Source: GCA-002722245 sp964230605 (lineage in GTDB: Bacteria; Bacteroidota; Bacteroidia; Flavobacteriales_C; GCA-002722245). Taken from it: DNA of 20,821 bases. Shown here piece after piece: positions 8,663 to 17,583 of this stretch; the first letter of the stretch is position 1; every line of letters starts with the position of its first letter. The notes beneath the pieces were generated by a model. The model worked only from the letters and a program-made list of their open reading frames with translations. It did no database searches and was not told the origin of the DNA. The position numbers and the translations under genes were made by a program. The stretch covers positions 1 to 20,821 of the forward strand of contig CAXRIN010000056.1 of the NCBI GenBank assembly GCA_964230605.1, written 5' to 3'.

Positions 8663-9876
8663 CTTCTTAAGGCTTTTATTCTTTTATGAATCGGTGGATG
8701 CGAATAGTTAAAAAACACGTACGCTGGATGTGGGTTTAAATTAGAAAGATTATCTACTGATAACTTCTTCAGTGCTTCAATTAACTTCTCTCCATTATAA
8801 GTTTCTTTCGCATAAGCATCGGCTTGATACTCCATTTTCCTTGACAGCATATTTTGAAACATTCCGATTACAAAACTTAGAGGACTAAAAAGAATAAAAA
8901 AAGCAATTAATCCTGTGTAAAATTTCGGTTCATTAACTCCTAAACCGATAGAAAGATCGGGTTGATTGATGGCCCACCCCGACAACCACAATATTCCAAA
9001 CATTTGCGCTATTCCGAAAACTAAATTAAAAGTGGTATGCTTCTTTTTATAATGACCAATCTCATGAGCTAAAACAGCTACAATTTCCTCATTCGACTGT
9101 CCTTCAATCAAGGTATCATACAAAACAATGGTTTTCTTTGGTCCCATACCACTAAAAAAGGCGTTTGCTTTTTTACTTCTTTTACTGCCATCCATTTGAA
9201 ACAAATTAGAAAGCTTGTAGCCTACCTTTTGACAATAATTGAAGATTTCATTTTTTAGATTCTCATCGCCAATCGGACTTAATTTATTGAATATTGGCAA
9301 TAATAAGCTTGTATAAAATGTGTTTACAAAAATCATTATTACAACTACAACACCCCAAAACACCAACCAAAAACTACTTCCCATATAATCAATCAGAAAG
9401 CCTAAAAGCCAAAGTAGTCCGCCACCAATAACAGCCCCCAAAAGCAAAGATTTTATGGTATCGGCAACAAATAATTTAACAGAAGAGTTATTAAAACCAA
9501 ATTTATCTTCAATTACAAAAGTTTGGTAATAACTAAAAGGAATTGAAATTAATTGATTAGCTCCCATCAATATCCCAAAGTACAATAATGCTTGAATCGA
9601 CTCATTATTAGTCATATCAACAACAAGCCCATTCACAAAGTTGAATCCTCCTTCAGTAATCATGATCACCATTATGGCGGTTGAAATAACTTTAGCGATG
9701 GCTCCAAATCTGAAATTAGCTTGTGAGTACTCTACAGCTCTTTTTACTTGAGCTTGAGAAAATATTCCTCTAACCTCTTCGGGCCAAGGCTTTAAAATGT
9801 TTTTTTGATTTAAAACACTTAAGACCAACTCAATCAACAAATTACCAACTAGAACAATAATTAATATGGCTTCCAT
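8659..9876 (-). CDS. M48 metalloprotease, Ste24/CAAX prenyl protease type
   Basis: A 405-residue multi-spanning membrane zinc protease. It has an N-terminal segment of the Ste24 type (1-200) with about five hydrophobic spans, including ILIIVLVGNLLIELVLSVL and LVFWGVVVVIMIFVNTF. The M48 catalytic domain carries HEIGH (271-275), the third zinc ligand in RKMEYQADAYA (E349) and DGSKRSKKANAFFSG upstream. All catalytic residues are intact and the length matches Ste24 homologues. Bacteria lack protein farnesylation of the eukaryotic kind, so the likely role is membrane protein quality control or peptide cleavage. This is inference from the family. It is the first gene of a two-gene unit with the RNA methyltransferase and has a close -7 box upstream (9893-9900). 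Confidence 0.92.
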   Translation of the reverse strand: MEAILIIVLVGNLLIELVLSVLNQKNILKPWPEEVRGIFSQAQVKRAVEYSQANFRFGAIAKVISTAIMVIMITEGGFNFVNGLVVDMTNNESIQALLYFGILMGANQLISIPFSYYQTFVIEDKFGFNNSSVKLFVADTIKSLLLGAVIGGGLLWLLGFLIDYMGSSFWLVFWGVVVVIMIFVNTFYTSLLLPIFNKLSPIGDENLKNEIFNYCQKVGYKLSNLFQMDGSKRSKKANAFFSGMGPKKTIVLYDTLIEGQSNEEIVAVLAHEIGHYKKKHTTFNLVFGIAQMFGILWLSGWAINQPDLSIGLGVNEPKFYTGLIAFFILFSPLSFVIGMFQNMLSRKMEYQADAYAKETYNGEKLIEALKKLSVDNLSNLNPHPAYVFFNYSHPPIHKRIKALRS

Positions 9877-9892
9877 TAGCGATAAATTTCGT

Positions 9893-9919
9893 CAAAGGTA
9901 AAACGGGAGTTGTTTCAAA
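9893..9919 (-). promoter_or_regulatory. Candidate Bacteroidota promoter for the ste24-rsmF pair
   Basis: On the minus strand, TACCTTTG (complement of 9893-9900) matches the -7 consensus TAnnTTTG exactly. TTTG (complement of 9916-9919) could be the -33 element. The spacer of 15 bases is shorter than the usual 17-23. The -7 box lies only 16 bases before the ATG at 9876, giving a leader of about 10 bases if used. Confidence 0.45.
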
Positions 9920-9998
9920 TAGAAAGACATGAACTAGAGTTGTTAACATCGGTTAATAATTAATATTCCTTTAATTTTTTTAAGACTAATGAATCTAG

Positions 9999-10006
9999 TA
10001 TTTTTG
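9999..10006 (+). promoter_or_regulatory. Candidate -7 box of the large plus-strand operon
   Basis: TATTTTTG fits the Bacteroidota -7 consensus TAnnTTTG. It lies 39 bases before the TTG start of the PKD gene and just upstream of the palindrome at 10015-10030. No TTG or TTTG is found at the expected -33 distance, only T-rich sequence, so the promoter may be weak or need an activator. Confidence 0.4.
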
Positions 10007-10014
10007 TCCACTGA

Positions 10015-10030
10015 TTGAGGAATTCCTCAA
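10015..10030. promoter_or_regulatory. Perfect 16-base palindrome, candidate operator
   Basis: TTGAGGAATTCCTCAA reads the same on both strands over all 16 bases. It sits 8 bases after the candidate -7 box and 15 bases before the TTG start, so it would overlap or closely follow the transcription start of the six-gene operon. A dimeric repressor site fits this position. No T-run follows, which argues against a terminator. Confidence 0.55.
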
Positions 10031-10045
10031 ATCAAACTAAGCCAA

Positions 10046-13000
10046 TTGAAAAATCTACTTTTCAAAATATTTCTTTTTTTATGTTTCATTAATGGCTTCG
10101 GTCAGCTTGATGCAAACTTTAATCCTTCTACCACAAATGGTTGTGCTCCATTTGTGGTTAACTTCATGGATATTTCAACTGGAGGAAATTCGTGGACTTG
10201 GGATTTTGGAAATGGGGTAACTAGTAATGAACAAAACCCAACTTACGTTTACTCTCAACCTGGATTTTATACAGTTAGTTTAACAGTAAGCGACGGAGTT
10301 AATTCTAATACAGAAACAAAATCTGCATTAATAAGAGTAAATGCTTCTCCTATACCTAACTTCTCTGTTAACGAAGCAAATGGATGTTCGCCTCATGAAG
10401 CAAAATTCACTGATTTAACTATACCTGTATCGGGAACTTTATCAGAATGGTTTTGGGCTTTTGGAAATGGGAAAACATCAACAGAACAATACCCAACTAC
10501 AGTTTATACAGAAATTAAAGATTATGATGTTTTTTTGAAAGTAAAAGACATAAATGGTTGTGAGGCATCTGTTTCAAAATCGGATTTCATTAAGCTAGAT
10601 GGTCCTAAAGCCAACTTTGTTTACGATTCTGTTGTTTGTGGTTTACCTGCGAAAGTTCCCTTTGTGAACCAATCTAAAGGAAATGATTTATCCTATTTTT
10701 GGGACTTTGGAGATGGATCATCAACAACCGGAGACGTTCCTGGGAAGCATACTTATACTTCTTTTAATGACACATACGTAACACTTGTGGTTACAGAGAA
10801 AAAAACAGGGTGTAGTGATACCCTTAAACGCAGTTTAGTTATCGGTGACTATCATGCAACTTTCGATTGGAATATTGTTTGTGGGGATGACGAATTCACA
10901 ATTGAAGTAGAAAATACCACAGACGTATTTGCAACTTTAGAATGGGATTTTGGAGGAGAAGCGACAAAATTCGCACCTGTCGCAAGTCATGACTTTTCGA
11001 GTAAGGGTCCATATGAAATCACCTTGAAAGCAACTGTTGATCCTTCATGTTGGGATACGACTACAATTACATATAATCTACCATTTCCTGACCTTACATA
11101 CACCTCTCCTGTTTGTAGCGATCCGTTTGAAGTAACTTTTGAAAATAAATCCTCTGGATACAATTTGAGCTACGATTGGGCTTTTGGAGATTCTACTTTT
11201 AGTAATGAAGTAAATCCAATTCACAGCTATGATATTCCACCAGAACAATACCAAATAAAATTAATTGCCGAAGATGAATTTGGTTGTAGCGACTCAATTA
11301 CTCGAAACGTTAAAGTTCAATTCCCTATCGCTCGATTTTATGAACAGGATTCTATCTATACAGGCTGCGCTCCTTTAAACTTAACATTCAAAGACACTAG
11401 CTATGTAATTGACTCAGAAATCACTTCTGTAAAATGGGATTTTGGTGATTCAGCTTCAGGAGCTGCAAACACCAGTACAGAAAGATCACCAAGTCACTCC
11501 TTCGTTGAACCAGGAGATTATGACATTACTTACATTATTTATACCGATACAGGATGTGCCGACACAGTAGTCTATGAAGCTTTTATTAAAGCTGGAGAAA
11601 AACCAACTTTTGCTGAATTTGATCAATTATCAAATGATTCCATTTGTTATGGTGATAATATAGAATTCGTAGAATCGGCTACCTACGCTACAAGCTGGAT
11701 TGAAAGCAATTATTTTTGCTGGGCCTTTGAAGAGGACGGGAATCCACTTTTACCAGACCCTGAATCACCACCTTTTGATTGTCCAAACGCTCCCACAAAA
11801 ACATACAGAAACAATCCTTACATCAATTTCTCAAACCCAAAGCATACCTATAATGAATTTAACCACGACGCTGACACCGTTGCTCCCTCTGTTTTTACAG
11901 GAGAAATAATTCCTAATGCTGGTAATTTATTCACTCATTTGATCATAGGATACAACAACTGCTTTACAGAGGTGATTAACCCTACCTTTGTTGACACCAC
12001 TATTGCTGTAAATGGATACGTTTTACCGGATTCTTTGGAATTATTCTCCGACTCTACCATCGACGTTGGTCTTTATCAAGCATCATTAAATTATGATTCT
12101 ATTGCCTATAGTTATGTTTACTCAGGATCAAGCAAGGATACACTTTTTAAAATAAGTGAAACGGACACGCTTGAATTCACTTTTGAAGAAGGGAAAAAAT
12201 ACATCATTCGCACTAAGGTTGTAAATGAAGCTTCTGGGTGTGAAAATGAAATTAGCGATGTATTTGCTGTTGATTCAGTGAGATTGGATTTTGAAATGGT
12301 TGATCGCCAATGTTTGAATGACAATCCTGTACTTTTTGATGATAATTCATTTGCCAAATATGGAGGAGTTCAAGAAAGAAATTGGTATGTGAACGATAAA
12401 AAAGTATTCAGTAAAGTGCGAGACGATTCAAGCTACTACTCATTCCCAGACACAGGACTTTATGATGTAAAACTTGAACTTCTTTTTGGTATCAGTTATA
12501 CTAAATATGGTAAAAAGAAAACTGGCTATTTCACTAAAAATCTTACAAAACAAATTAAAATTGAAGGCGTTAAGGCCAGAGGCTATTCCGACACTTTGAC
12601 TATTTGCGGTGGGGAAACTATTACATTTACAGACACCTCAGCGTCAACAACCAATATTACAAGTTACGAATGGAAATTTGGTTATGATACTGATAGCTCT
12701 ACTCTTCAAAACCCAACTCACATCTATCAAAAAGCTGGGATTTACAGACCATCGCTTGTAGTTACAGATGATTTTGGATGTTACGATTCTTTAGTTTTAC
12801 CTGCAATCACGGTAAACAGACCAATTGTTGCTTTTGAAGTATCAGACTCGCTTATTTGTAAAGGTGATGCTATTGCAATTAAGAACAATTCAATAGGAAA
12901 TAGCTTATCGTTCACTTGGACAATCGACTCATTAATTCAGTCTAATATTGATATTGTTCAAAAATTCGATTCCGTTGGTGAATTCGATGTTAAATTACAT

Positions 13001-14596
13001 GCTGTTGATTTGTTTGGATGTGAGGATTCTTTAATTAAACCTAATAGAATTGAAGTTTCAGACTTTCCAGAAGCCGATTTCATAGGTTCTCCTTTATATG
13101 TTGATTGCCCACCTTTGACATCAAACTTTTCAGATAGCACAAAAACACCTGTGCTAAAATGGAGATGGGATTTTGGAGATGGTAAAACAAGTACCGAACA
13201 AAATCCTCCACATATTTATACAACTCCTGGGAAATATGATGTGACCCTTATTGTAACAAACTTTGCTGGCTGTGAAGACACTTTAAAAAAAGCTGAATAT
13301 GTTGAAATTGATGGTCCAAATGGTGATGCTATTTTTGATTTGGATTCATTATGCATACCTCAAGAAGTAAAGTTTGATATAGATTTTGAAAACACGTTAT
13401 TTTACATTCTTAATTACGGAGATGGTGATATTATCAGTTATACATACTCTGAATTTCCAGATTCTGTAAAACATAATTACGTGGTTGGTGGTACTTTCCA
13501 GCCAAGCATCGAACTAATTGATGCATCTGGTTGTTTTTACACACTTCCAGAATTACCTATTATCCAAGGAGATAGTATTAAAGCTCAATTTGAAACAAGC
13601 TCCAATATTATTTGTGATGTTTTAAATATTCCATTTACGAACACTTCTAGATATTCTTTCGACTCCGAATTCATATGGGATTTTGGAGACTTAGATAGCT
13701 CATTACAAAAATCACCTGTTCATTCTTATTCAACCGATAGTACTTATCGAGTTTCATTAACACAAAACAGTCCTATTGGATGTGTTGATACCATTTCAAA
13801 AGTCCTTACAGTCTTCAATGCTCCCTTCCCTAGTTTAGAAATTCAAAACGACAACTATTGTATACCTTCTGAAACTGAGTTAAAACTCGTGTTTGGTAAC
13901 GATAAGTTTATTGCCGATAATATTTACTTCACACTCAATGAAACAGATATTCACGAAGGAGACTCTATTGTCAAAACATTCACTCAAGATGGAAATCAAA
14001 AGGTAAAATATACTATTGAATATGGAAGTGGAAATTGTTTAACCGACAGTATTTTCAATATTGATTTCTTCAAATGGCCACAAGCTAATTTCAGTTATAC
14101 CCCATCTCACACTTCAATTGAGGATCCAGTTATTTTCTTTAAAGATGAATCGGAAAACACATCTCTTTGGTCATGGGATTTCGGAGATTTTGATGAAAGT
14201 TGGATCCAAAACCCTGGTCAACGTTTTGATTTAGCAAAGAAATATGATGTTACACTCATCGCCTCTAACCAAGGAGGATGTTCCGATACCATCACAAAAG
14301 TCGTAAGTGTAGCTCCTTACGATTTTGTAAAAATGCCAAGTGCCTTCTCGCCTAACGGAGATGGTCAAAACGAAACATTTAGCATTTTAAGAGCTGGAGA
14401 CTTAGAAATACTTGAATTTAAAATCTTTAACCGATGGGGAAATGTTGTTTTTGAATCCAACGATGTAAATGCAAAATGGGACGGTAAAAAGAAAGGGAAA
14501 GACCAAAACACTGGTACTTACATCTACTATGTTAAAGGACAGCAAAAAGATGGTGAAATAGTTGAAATAAAAGGAAACTTCACCTTATTGAGATAA
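10046..14596 (+). CDS. Giant PKD-repeat surface protein with type B T9SS sorting domain (CHU_C)
   Basis: A 1516-residue secreted protein, probably an adhesin or gliding-type surface filament. The start is TTG at 10046. It puts the signal peptide KNLLFKIFLFLCFINGFG right at the N-terminus, and no in-frame ATG lies near. The body is a string of about 11 clear and several degenerate PKD-like Ig folds. Their core motif is W.FG(D/N)G, for example WDFGNG at 52-57 and WRWDFGDGKTSTEQNP near 1040. Most units start with a Cys before P..V.F and end with GC.D, suggesting one disulfide each. A region at about 550-660 carries a long insertion between core strands. The last 89 residues (1428-1516, FSPNGDGQNETFSI...IFNRWGNVVFES...WDG) are the CHU_C domain, which type IX secretion recognises. 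Its stop shares a base with the start of the PorP/SprF-like gene (TAATG), the usual partner of such cargo. The ligand is unknown. Confidence 0.9.
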   Translation: MKNLLFKIFLFLCFINGFGQLDANFNPSTTNGCAPFVVNFMDISTGGNSWTWDFGNGVTSNEQNPTYVYSQPGFYTVSLTVSDGVNSNTETKSALIRVNASPIPNFSVNEANGCSPHEAKFTDLTIPVSGTLSEWFWAFGNGKTSTEQYPTTVYTEIKDYDVFLKVKDINGCEASVSKSDFIKLDGPKANFVYDSVVCGLPAKVPFVNQSKGNDLSYFWDFGDGSSTTGDVPGKHTYTSFNDTYVTLVVTEKKTGCSDTLKRSLVIGDYHATFDWNIVCGDDEFTIEVENTTDVFATLEWDFGGEATKFAPVASHDFSSKGPYEITLKATVDPSCWDTTTITYNLPFPDLTYTSPVCSDPFEVTFENKSSGYNLSYDWAFGDSTFSNEVNPIHSYDIPPEQYQIKLIAEDEFGCSDSITRNVKVQFPIARFYEQDSIYTGCAPLNLTFKDTSYVIDSEITSVKWDFGDSASGAANTSTERSPSHSFVEPGDYDITYIIYTDTGCADTVVYEAFIKAGEKPTFAEFDQLSNDSICYGDNIEFVESATYATSWIESNYFCWAFEEDGNPLLPDPESPPFDCPNAPTKTYRNNPYINFSNPKHTYNEFNHDADTVAPSVFTGEIIPNAGNLFTHLIIGYNNCFTEVINPTFVDTTIAVNGYVLPDSLELFSDSTIDVGLYQASLNYDSIAYSYVYSGSSKDTLFKISETDTLEFTFEEGKKYIIRTKVVNEASGCENEISDVFAVDSVRLDFEMVDRQCLNDNPVLFDDNSFAKYGGVQERNWYVNDKKVFSKVRDDSSYYSFPDTGLYDVKLELLFGISYTKYGKKKTGYFTKNLTKQIKIEGVKARGYSDTLTICGGETITFTDTSASTTNITSYEWKFGYDTDSSTLQNPTHIYQKAGIYRPSLVVTDDFGCYDSLVLPAITVNRPIVAFEVSDSLICKGDAIAIKNNSIGNSLSFTWTIDSLIQSNIDIVQKFDSVGEFDVKLHAVDLFGCEDSLIKPNRIEVSDFPEADFIGSPLYVDCPPLTSNFSDSTKTPVLKWRWDFGDGKTSTEQNPPHIYTTPGKYDVTLIVTNFAGCEDTLKKAEYVEIDGPNGDAIFDLDSLCIPQEVKFDIDFENTLFYILNYGDGDIISYTYSEFPDSVKHNYVVGGTFQPSIELIDASGCFYTLPELPIIQGDSIKAQFETSSNIICDVLNIPFTNTSRYSFDSEFIWDFGDLDSSLQKSPVHSYSTDSTYRVSLTQNSPIGCVDTISKVLTVFNAPFPSLEIQNDNYCIPSETELKLVFGNDKFIADNIYFTLNETDIHEGDSIVKTFTQDGNQKVKYTIEYGSGNCLTDSIFNIDFFKWPQANFSYTPSHTSIEDPVIFFKDESENTSLWSWDFGDFDESWIQNPGQRFDLAKKYDVTLIASNQGGCSDTITKVVSVAPYDFVKMPSAFSPNGDGQNETFSILRAGDLEILEFKIFNRWGNVVFESNDVNAKWDGKKKGKDQNTGTYIYYVKGQQKDGEIVEIKGNFTLLR

Positions 14597-15615
14597 TGAA
14601 TAAACTAATCCAAATAATATTACTGTTTTTGTCTTTAAACCTTTTCGGTCAAGACATTCATTTTTCTCAATTCAATGATCTTCCGCTTAACCTCAACCCT
14701 GGATTAAGTGGTAATATGGATGGAACTGTTAGGGCTGGTAGTATCTATAGAAATCAATGGAATAGTGTTAGTGTTCCGTTTGAAAGCATTGGTTTATATA
14801 CTGATTTTAAATCCTCTCCAAAATTTCTTGGAGGTAAAAACATAGGCTGGGGAGTTCAACTATTGAATGATCGATCAGGAAGTGGAGGGTTGAATGAAAA
14901 TGTTTTCAACTTAGCTGGTAGTTACCACCATTTCCTATCCGAAAAACAAGACCAATTAGTAACGGCAGGTATTTCGATTGGAGCTTTTCAAAAAAGTATA
15001 GATCTATCAAAACTAAATTTTGAGAATCAATTTCAATTTGAAACCGCCAATTTCGGTAATATTTCTAGTAACGAAATGCTACAAAACGATGCCCTTTTCA
15101 GAATGGATTTAGGCATGGGAGCTACTTGGACATGGTTTAGCGAATATGGTTATCAAGCTCTTTTTGGAATGAGTATAGCTCATTTAAATCGTCCAAACAC
15201 TAGTTTTTACGGTAATGAAGATCCATTAGGAAGTAAACTTAACATTCATGGTTCAGGAATCTATCCTATCAATAGAAGAGTTGATATTGATCCTGCTTTT
15301 TTAATTTCAAGGCAAAATAAAAACACAAACGCTGTTTTGGGAGCTGATATACTTTATGACCTTGGTAGACAAACTATTGAGAAAATAGATTTAAAACTTG
15401 GTATTTATGGAAGATTTGGAGATGCAATGAACTTCACTGTGGGAATGAATCACGATAACTGGAGTATTGATTTAGGATACGACTTAAATGTTTCTTCCCT
15501 CACCCCTGCCAGTCAGACAAGAGGAGCTTTTGAAATTTCCATTTCCTTTGTCAACAGAATGTACAAAGGGGCTAAAAACATGCAATACATAATTCCTGGA
15601 GACCGTCTTTTATGA
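14596..15615 (+). CDS. PorP/SprF-family type IX secretion outer-membrane protein
   Basis: A 339-residue outer-membrane barrel. After the signal peptide (LIQIILLFLSLNLFG) comes the family hallmark QDIHFSQFNDLPLNLNPGLSG, followed by YRNQWNSV. The rest is amphipathic strand, for example GWGVQLLNDRSGSGG and LKLGIYGRFGDAMNF. Members of this family are encoded beside CHU_C-bearing secreted proteins. SprF is needed to export SprB in Flavobacterium johnsoniae, so this copy probably serves the PKD protein just upstream. It is coupled on both sides: TAATG with the adhesin gene and ATGA with the OmpA gene. It is likely a cargo-specific paralogue and not the housekeeping PorP, because none of the core machinery genes is nearby. 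Confidence 0.92.
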   Translation: MNKLIQIILLFLSLNLFGQDIHFSQFNDLPLNLNPGLSGNMDGTVRAGSIYRNQWNSVSVPFESIGLYTDFKSSPKFLGGKNIGWGVQLLNDRSGSGGLNENVFNLAGSYHHFLSEKQDQLVTAGISIGAFQKSIDLSKLNFENQFQFETANFGNISSNEMLQNDALFRMDLGMGATWTWFSEYGYQALFGMSIAHLNRPNTSFYGNEDPLGSKLNIHGSGIYPINRRVDIDPAFLISRQNKNTNAVLGADILYDLGRQTIEKIDLKLGIYGRFGDAMNFTVGMNHDNWSIDLGYDLNVSSLTPASQTRGAFEISISFVNRMYKGAKNMQYIIPGDRLL

Positions 15616-17579
15616 TAAAACAACTCTTCATATTATTCCTATTGATAGGTTTAAACACAACATGTTTTGCCCAATACAAAAGTACCAAGCTAAAAATGGC
15701 TGAAGGACTATTAGAGGAAGGAAAGTATTTTGCTGCATTAAAAATTTACGAAGACATTTCTAAAAGTCAAGGGGATAACAAAGATGTTTACTTGAAAATA
15801 GCCGAACTCCATGAACAGCTATTTAACTATGAAGAAGCTGCCAAATGGTATTATGAACTTTTTGAAATTCAAGCTGGAGAATACCCAAAATCTGAATTCA
15901 AATTTGCTGAACTTATAATGATGCAGGGAAAATATGAAGTTGCCCTTGAGCATTTTGAAAGTTTTAACAAAACTTACAGAGGTCACGATAAAGCTTTGTA
16001 CACCAATTTATGCAAGGCTTATATCAAAAGCTGTAAAACAGCAATGGAAAGTTTACCTAATGCTGAAATTTCTATCAAAAGAATACCTAAAAATGTAAAT
16101 TCAGCCTATACTGATTTAGCACCTTTTGGACATGAAGGTAAATTATACTTTTCAGCAATACCAACTGATACTGCTTTAACATACACAGAGTATCTTGATT
16201 CTGCTCCTACCTTCCAAATTTTTGAAGCAACTCAAATTGAGGACGAACAATTCGACTCAGCAAAAGTTTTCTTACCTGAAATTATTAATGAACCTTATCG
16301 TCATACCTCCAACGGGGCATTTAATCCGAAAGGAGATCAATTTTTCTTCACTCGTTGCAAGCAAAACATAAACGGAAAAAACATTTGTAAAATTTATTGT
16401 ACCACAAAAAACGATACATCTTGGAATGAACCAATTTTACTGGGAGGTGAAATTAACGACCGAAAAAATGACTTTTCGAGTACCCACCCCGCAATAATGG
16501 AATACAAAAAAAGAGGAAGAAAAGGTGAAACAATAACCAAACTAGTTTTTGCTAGTTCAATGCCTGGAGGTGAAGGAGGTTATGACCTTTGGATGGTAAA
16601 TATTGATAAAGAATTAGATGTAGACAAGCCTGAAAACTTGGGTAACAAAATCAACTCTAGTCAAAATGAAGTTACTCCTTTCTATTCATCAAAAGATCAA
16701 AAACTATATTTCTCTTCCAATGGGAATGGTGGATTAGGTGGTTTAGATGTTTTTGAAACACCCGTAAAAAATGGAAAAACAAAAAAAATAAGTCCGCTTG
16801 ATCAACCTATTAATTCATCATGGGATGATTGGTATTACAATCAGATGAGTTCGAGTACTGCATTTATTGTGTCAAATAGAAAAGGTGCAAAAACCTATTA
16901 CAACAATATTCGTTTGGATGATATTTTTCTTATTAAAAAAGAAACTAAAAAATATTTATCTCTTTTTGCTTATGATAAAGATTCTGCAGATTTATTAATC
17001 AAAGGATCTCTTTTCAAAGTAAAGTTTGCTAACGATACAAAATCAGAAGGAATGCAAGTAGAAACGGGAAAACCGTTTCAAGTTATTCCAAACAAAACCT
17101 ATGAAATAATTGCCCAAAAGAATGGTTACTTTAACCAAAGTACACTTTTCTCTACTTCGTACGACACAAAATCAGACACACTAAAATGGGATTTCAAATT
17201 AGAGAAAATTGATACGTTAAAACCAACTGTAATTGATAATATTTATTTCGACTCTGATGCCATAACCTTGAAACCAGAGTCAAAACAAACCTTGAATAAA
17301 CTTTATCAATTCTTGATCGTTAATCCATCTTTACGAATTGAAATCAGCGGACATACGGATTCTCAAGGTTCAAAAGAACACAATTTAAAACTCTCTCAAC
17401 AAAGAGCACAAACTGTTGTAGATTATCTTGTTGAAAAGGGAATTGGAAAAGATGTTTTAACCGCTAAAGGTTATGGTGATTCCAAACCAGTTGCCGACAA
17501 TTCTAAACCTGAACTAAACAGAAGAATTGAGTATAAAGTTATCGACCTAAATAATATTGACGACCAACAACCAAAGTAA
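15612..17579 (+). CDS. TPR - PD40 beta-propeller - OmpA protein, PorE-like
   Basis: A 655-residue exported protein with the order signal peptide (1-20, ending TTCFA before Q21), TPR-like helices (about 25-145), PD40/WD40-like propeller strands (about 165-425), a carboxypeptidase-regulatory-like beta domain (about 435-530), and an OmpA peptidoglycan-binding domain (542-655). In the propeller, FNPKGDQFFFTRC and GGEGGYDLWMV, YFSSNGNGGLGGLDVFE are typical. In OmpA, NIYFDSDA, GHTDSQGS (D583) and SQQRAQTVVDYL (R598) carry the diaminopimelate-binding Asp and Arg. This is the architecture of PorE of Porphyromonas gingivalis, which ties type IX complexes to the cell wall. The Cys at 19 is in a poor lipobox (NTTC), so it is probably not a lipoprotein. 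It likely anchors the PorP/SprF-adhesin assembly. Confidence 0.9.
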   Translation: MIKQLFILFLLIGLNTTCFAQYKSTKLKMAEGLLEEGKYFAALKIYEDISKSQGDNKDVYLKIAELHEQLFNYEEAAKWYYELFEIQAGEYPKSEFKFAELIMMQGKYEVALEHFESFNKTYRGHDKALYTNLCKAYIKSCKTAMESLPNAEISIKRIPKNVNSAYTDLAPFGHEGKLYFSAIPTDTALTYTEYLDSAPTFQIFEATQIEDEQFDSAKVFLPEIINEPYRHTSNGAFNPKGDQFFFTRCKQNINGKNICKIYCTTKNDTSWNEPILLGGEINDRKNDFSSTHPAIMEYKKRGRKGETITKLVFASSMPGGEGGYDLWMVNIDKELDVDKPENLGNKINSSQNEVTPFYSSKDQKLYFSSNGNGGLGGLDVFETPVKNGKTKKISPLDQPINSSWDDWYYNQMSSSTAFIVSNRKGAKTYYNNIRLDDIFLIKKETKKYLSLFAYDKDSADLLIKGSLFKVKFANDTKSEGMQVETGKPFQVIPNKTYEIIAQKNGYFNQSTLFSTSYDTKSDTLKWDFKLEKIDTLKPTVIDNIYFDSDAITLKPESKQTLNKLYQFLIVNPSLRIEISGHTDSQGSKEHNLKLSQQRAQTVVDYLVEKGIGKDVLTAKGYGDSKPVADNSKPELNRRIEYKVIDLNNIDDQQPK

Positions 17580-17583
17580 CCAT

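Noticed and set aside
15666..15674. Cys19 of the OmpA protein as a lipoprotein attachment site
   Set aside because: The residues before it (NTT) do not fit a lipobox. Cleavage after CFA by signal peptidase I fits better.
17557..17583. Upstream ATG that would lengthen the propeller protein by nine residues
   Set aside because: It lies inside the OmpA gene and puts a polar stretch in front of a normal signal peptide. The ATG at 17584 is better placed.
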